Below, in pieces: positions 4,971-7,946 of a stretch of DNA of 7,946 nucleotides. Under the pieces are notes generated by a model that was not told the origin of the DNA, did not search any database, and was given only the letters and a program-made list of their open reading frames with translations. This DNA comes from a bacterium (GTDB lineage Bacteria > UBA9089 > UBA9088 > JAGUXG01). The translations under genes were made by a program, and so were the position numbers. The stretch is taken from assembly GCA_030018505.1 (NCBI GenBank), contig JASEHO010000071.1, positions 1 to 7,946 of the forward strand, given 5' to 3'. The stretch's first letter is position 1, and every line of letters begins with the position of its first letter.

Positions 4971-7373
4971 TCATTTTTCTTTTGGAATTCGCATAGAATA
5001 AAACGACCTTAAGACGAAGATAAAACTTATAATTAAGAAAGCAACTCCCACAGGATTGGCATATTCTCGCATACCCTCAGCAATAGCTATCTCCATAGCC
5101 AAAAGCCCAAAAAGGGTCGTAAATTTAATGATGGGATTCAAAGCCACAGATGAGGTATCCTTAAAGGGATCGCCAACAGTATCTCCAACAACAGTCGCTG
5201 TATGTAAGGGTGTGCCTTTCTCTCTTAAGTCAACCTCAACTACCTTTTTGGCATTATCCCAGCAACCCCCAGCATTAGCCATAAAGATTGCTTGAAATAG
5301 ACCAAAGACAGCAATAGCAATTAGATAGCTGATGAAGAATGCGGCTGGCTCGTTTGAATGAACTGGACTGGACAGTAAAGCAAAGGCTAAAGTAAAGGAA
5401 AAAATTGCCACAAAGATATTAAACATCCCGGCCTGAGCATATTGGGTGCAGATCTTGACCACTTCTTTGGAGCTCTCTGTGGAAGCGCTAAGGGTCGCTT
5501 TATCATCCAATTTTATATTCTTCTTTATATAATCCACAGCCCGATAGGCGCCTGTAGTTACAGCCTGACAAGAAGCGCCAGTGAACCAGTAGATAACCGC
5601 TCCACCACATAAGAAACCCAGCAAGGTATAAGGATTGAGTAAATTCAAGATAGATTCAGGTTCAACCCCCAACTCTTTTTTCAAAAGCAAGATTAAAGAG
5701 AATATCATCGTGGTTGCACCAACAACTGCTGTGCCAATCAAGACAGGCTTTGCTGTTGCCTTAAAGGTGTTGCCGCAGCTATCATTCTCTTCCAAATAAT
5801 GCTTGGCTGTGTCAAAGTTTGGCTCAAACCCGAAATCCTTTTTAATCTCCTGGCGGATATTAGGAAGGGATTCAATCAAGGAAAGCTCATAGATTGATTG
5901 GGCATTATCCGTAACCGGGCCATAGCTATCAACAGCAATAGTTACCGGCCCCATCCCTAAGAAGCCAAAAGCAACCAGGCCAAAGGCAAAGATAGAAGAA
6001 TAGTCCATAAATCCATCCAGTCCCAAGGTGCTGGTATAATAAGCAATAGACATCAGACCAAAGATGGCCATCCCTATCCAGAAGGCACTGAAATTACCCG
6101 CGACAAAACCAGAGAGGATACCAAGGGAGGGCCCGCCTTCTCTGGCTGCTGTAACCACCTCCTGACAATGTCTTGATTTAGAACTGGTGAACACCTTGAC
6201 CAATTCAGGAATGATTGCAGCAGCCAATGTTCCACAGCTTATGATAACCGAAAGCTTAATCCAGAGGTTATCAGGATACGAGGAGAGCTGCCAATAGCTC
6301 ACAATAAAGGTGACAACGATGGAAAGAATAGAGGTTAGCCAGACTAAGGAGGTGAGACAATCCTCAAAATGAACCTTCTCTTTTCCTTTATTTGTCACCT
6401 CAACCATTGTCTTATTGATAAAATAGGCACTGATAGAGGTTAAAATCATCAGGATGCGCATCAGAAATATCCATGTAATTAGTTCAGCCCGATAATCGGA
6501 AAAGACACCCAGGACGATAAAGCTGATTAAGGCAACCCCGGTTACCCCATAGGTCTCGAACCCATCCGCTGTAGGCCCAACACTATCTCCGGCATTATCA
6601 CCGGTGCAATCAGCGATAACCCCAGGGTTTCTTGGGTCATCCTCTTTGATATTAAAGACTATCTTCATTAAGTCTGAGCCGATATCCGCAATCTTGGTGA
6701 AGATACCGCCACACATACGAAGGGCTGAGGCTCCAAGAGATTCGCCAATGGCAAAACCGACAAAGCAGGCACCAGCATATTGGCGAGGGATAAAAAGCAG
6801 AATTACAAGCATCATTATCAGCTCTACACAGACAAGGAGAAGCCCGATGCTCATTCCGGACTTTAGCGGAATATCCACTAATTTTATGGGTTTATTCTCC
6901 AGAGAAGCAAATGCCATTCTGCTGTTCGCCAGGGTGTTCATTCTTATGCCAAACCAAGCCACACCATAAGAACCAAGTATGCCAATCACTGACCAGCCCA
7001 GGATGAGCAAAACCCCATCAAGAGACATATTCTGCAAAACACCAAAGTAATAGGTGATACATACAGCAATGAATATTTCAAGGCAAATCAGTAATTTGCC
7101 CTGCTGAATCAAATATGTCTTGCAGGTCTGATAGATAACATTTGATATATCCAGCATTGATTTATGGGCCGGAATACCCTTCACCTTGAGGTATTCATAA
7201 AGACCAAAACACATTCCCAAAAGACAGACAAAAAAACCACCCATTAGTAGATAGTATTGATTGGTGGTTAATTCCGGTATCTCTAATGCTGTCTCACTGG
7301 CAAAGATAGGCGAGGCAAACAACAAGAAGAAAAGGCTTACCGCTCCTTTTTTGAATAGACTATTTTTTATCAT
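4971..7373 (-). CDS. hppA: Membrane-bound ion-translocating pyrophosphatase, divergent potassium-independent type
   Basis: The 800-residue polytopic protein couples PPi hydrolysis to H+ and/or Na+ transport across the inner membrane. Catalytic acidic motifs are intact: EDDPRNPGVIAD (244-255) continuing to GDNAGDSVG (258-266), DSYGPVTDNA (482-491), NAGGCWDNAKK (700-710) and GDTVGDPFKDT (730-740). GNTFKA (534-539) has Lys at the position that is Ala in K+-dependent enzymes, so K+ independence is predicted. GDNAGDSVGPTADGFETYG differs from the common GDNVGDCAGMAADLFE form and fits the separate clade reported as Na+-regulated H+ pumps; that placement is inference. A lysine-rich start plus hydrophobic segment (1-26) looks like a signal peptide or extra helix. 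AGGAGG (7380-7385) lies 6 bases before the ATG at 7373; the nearer ATG at 7377 opens only a five-codon frame. Length slightly exceeds the usual range. Confidence 0.95.
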   Translation of the reverse strand: MIKNSLFKKGAVSLFFLLFASPIFASETALEIPELTTNQYYLLMGGFFVCLLGMCFGLYEYLKVKGIPAHKSMLDISNVIYQTCKTYLIQQGKLLICLEIFIAVCITYYFGVLQNMSLDGVLLILGWSVIGILGSYGVAWFGIRMNTLANSRMAFASLENKPIKLVDIPLKSGMSIGLLLVCVELIMMLVILLFIPRQYAGACFVGFAIGESLGASALRMCGGIFTKIADIGSDLMKIVFNIKEDDPRNPGVIADCTGDNAGDSVGPTADGFETYGVTGVALISFIVLGVFSDYRAELITWIFLMRILMILTSISAYFINKTMVEVTNKGKEKVHFEDCLTSLVWLTSILSIVVTFIVSYWQLSSYPDNLWIKLSVIISCGTLAAAIIPELVKVFTSSKSRHCQEVVTAAREGGPSLGILSGFVAGNFSAFWIGMAIFGLMSIAYYTSTLGLDGFMDYSSIFAFGLVAFGFLGMGPVTIAVDSYGPVTDNAQSIYELSLIESLPNIRQEIKKDFGFEPNFDTAKHYLEENDSCGNTFKATAKPVLIGTAVVGATTMIFSLILLLKKELGVEPESILNLLNPYTLLGFLCGGAVIYWFTGASCQAVTTGAYRAVDYIKKNIKLDDKATLSASTESSKEVVKICTQYAQAGMFNIFVAIFSFTLAFALLSSPVHSNEPAAFFISYLIAIAVFGLFQAIFMANAGGCWDNAKKVVEVDLREKGTPLHTATVVGDTVGDPFKDTSSVALNPIIKFTTLFGLLAMEIAIAEGMREYANPVGVAFLIISFIFVLRSFYSMRIPKEK

Positions 7374-7405
7374 TCATCTCCTCCTAATTTTAGTTAGTTA
7401 AAATA

Positions 7406-7434
7406 ATTTTACAAGACGCAATCATCTTTTGCAA
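7406..7434 (-). promoter_or_regulatory. Putative sigma-70 promoter of hppA
   Basis: On the minus strand TTGCAA (7429-7434, 4 of 6 to consensus) is followed by a 17-base spacer and TAAAAT (7406-7411, 5 of 6). A start near 7399 would give a leader of about 26 bases to the ATG at 7373, including its AGGAGG. The promoter sits directly after the end of the decayed transposase gene. Confidence 0.55.
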
Positions 7435-7441
7435 GAAAAAT

Positions 7442-7946
7442 CTACGGATCTCTGTTTTGCTTTTTAAGGGTATGAAATATAGTCGTCAACACCTCCCGTG
7501 TATGAGCACCATTGTCAGATTGTGAACTGAAACTACTTTTCGCATCAATTACCGTTGGTCGTAAATCCCTCTCTAACAGGAAATTCCTTTTCTATATCCT
7601 CATCCCTTCCGCATAAGATGAGCATAGCAATATTGAATCTTACATGGGGCTTTATTGTAACCTGAATATCGGTCTACTACCAAAGCACCTGGTAGTTCCT
7701 TATCACCAAAACCTTCTGGGCTACTTTTGCTAAAGCAACTCTTCCGGTATAAGAAGAGACTTATCTCTTTAGTAGCAAACAACCAAACATAACCACTTTG
7801 ACTTTTCCTTCCTCCAACAGTATCTCTTTTGAAGTAAATAAAGGCGTTTCTCAGGTTTTATGTTCGGAAATCTCTATCTTTAGACCGTTGTTCTACTCCA
7901 GTGTTCGTAAGATGAGTGCCACAGTCAGTCCATAAAGTTCACCTAC
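7442..7946 (-). pseudogene. Decayed IS66-family transposase (tnpC) remnant, 5' end beyond the window
   Basis: Conserved IS66 blocks survive in more than one frame. A weak zinc-finger-like stretch (CGTHLTNTG, about 7897-7923) is followed by an in-frame TAA (7858-7860). Then come RDTVGGRKSQSGYVWLF (7777-7827) and the core LVVDRYSGYN with YCYAHLMRK (about 7606-7683). There the frame breaks: an extra base near 7603 gives TGA (7600-7602), and the next frame continues EDIEKEFP (7578-7601). Around 7576 the sequence jumps to LERDLRPTVIDAK and ends FHTLKKQNRDP-stop (7442-7444), the C-terminal signature of these transposases. About a hundred residues of the usual interior are missing at that junction, and more is missing before the RDTV block. 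D (7672-7674) and E (7571-7573) fit the DDE triad positions. The gene cannot make an active enzyme. No IS66 terminal repeat is recognised. Confidence 0.8.

Noticed and set aside
5056..6969. Plus-strand frames inside the pyrophosphatase gene
   Set aside because: They are antisense to a continuous 800-codon gene with intact family motifs.
7371..7377. ATG at 7377 as the start of the pyrophosphatase gene
   Set aside because: It is out of frame and meets a stop after five codons; the ATG at 7373 has proper spacing to AGGAGG.
7890..7946. Alternative frame reading ELYGLTVALILRTLE at the right edge
   Set aside because: It stops quickly and is not in the frame of the clear transposase blocks; the CGTHLTNTG frame fits the IS66 metal-binding region somewhat better, though weakly.

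Overview
This is a moderately AT-rich bacterial window. Every gene I can support lies on the minus strand, so transcription runs from high to low coordinates. Shine-Dalgarno sites, short gaps, overlapping start/stop pairs, a two-domain stator gene set and an ion-pumping pyrophosphatase fit a motile bacterium. AT-rich intergenic repeats and the unusual branch of pyrophosphatase suggest an uncultured lineage, but nothing here fixes the phylum. No rRNA, tRNA, CRISPR array or convincing rho-independent terminator is visible.

Right end (7442-7946): a decayed IS66-family transposase, interrupted by stops, a frameshift and internal deletions. Next comes a good promoter (7406-7434) and an 800-codon membrane-bound pyrophosphatase gene, hppA (4971-7373). 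The protein has the GNTFKA motif of potassium-independent enzymes and the GDNAGDSVG variant of the catalytic loop.

Centre (2176-4777): a stator cluster with one motA (3977-4777) and two tandem motB-like genes (3011-3766 and 2238-3008). The two MotB proteins share an identical 31-residue membrane segment but have different periplasmic domains. The gaps on both sides of motA each hold a MITE-like element with GGRAYGGTTC/GAACCRTYCC ends. The motA-motB gap also holds a symmetrical twin-hairpin element (3859-3918). A 21-codon reading frame (2176-2241) that resembles the N-terminus of RecQ bridges the second motB and a WYL-domain regulator gene (1226-2176), with overlapping stop/start codons at both ends.

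Left end (1-1229): a promoter-like region with two dyads overlaps the end of the WYL gene. It precedes a small helix-hairpin-helix (Cdd1-like) gene, whose stop is followed by 43 more open codons in the same frame. After an AT-rich gap with an inverted repeat come a four-helix membrane protein of unknown function (76-510) and the start of a DUF3795-type cysteine-rich protein (1-83), overlapping by 8 bases.

Functionally, the pyrophosphatase would use PPi hydrolysis to energise the membrane and the stator would spend an ion gradient on motor torque. That link rests on adjacency and is inference. The WYL regulator, read in the same direction as the stator genes, could control this group or the downstream helix-hairpin-helix gene.
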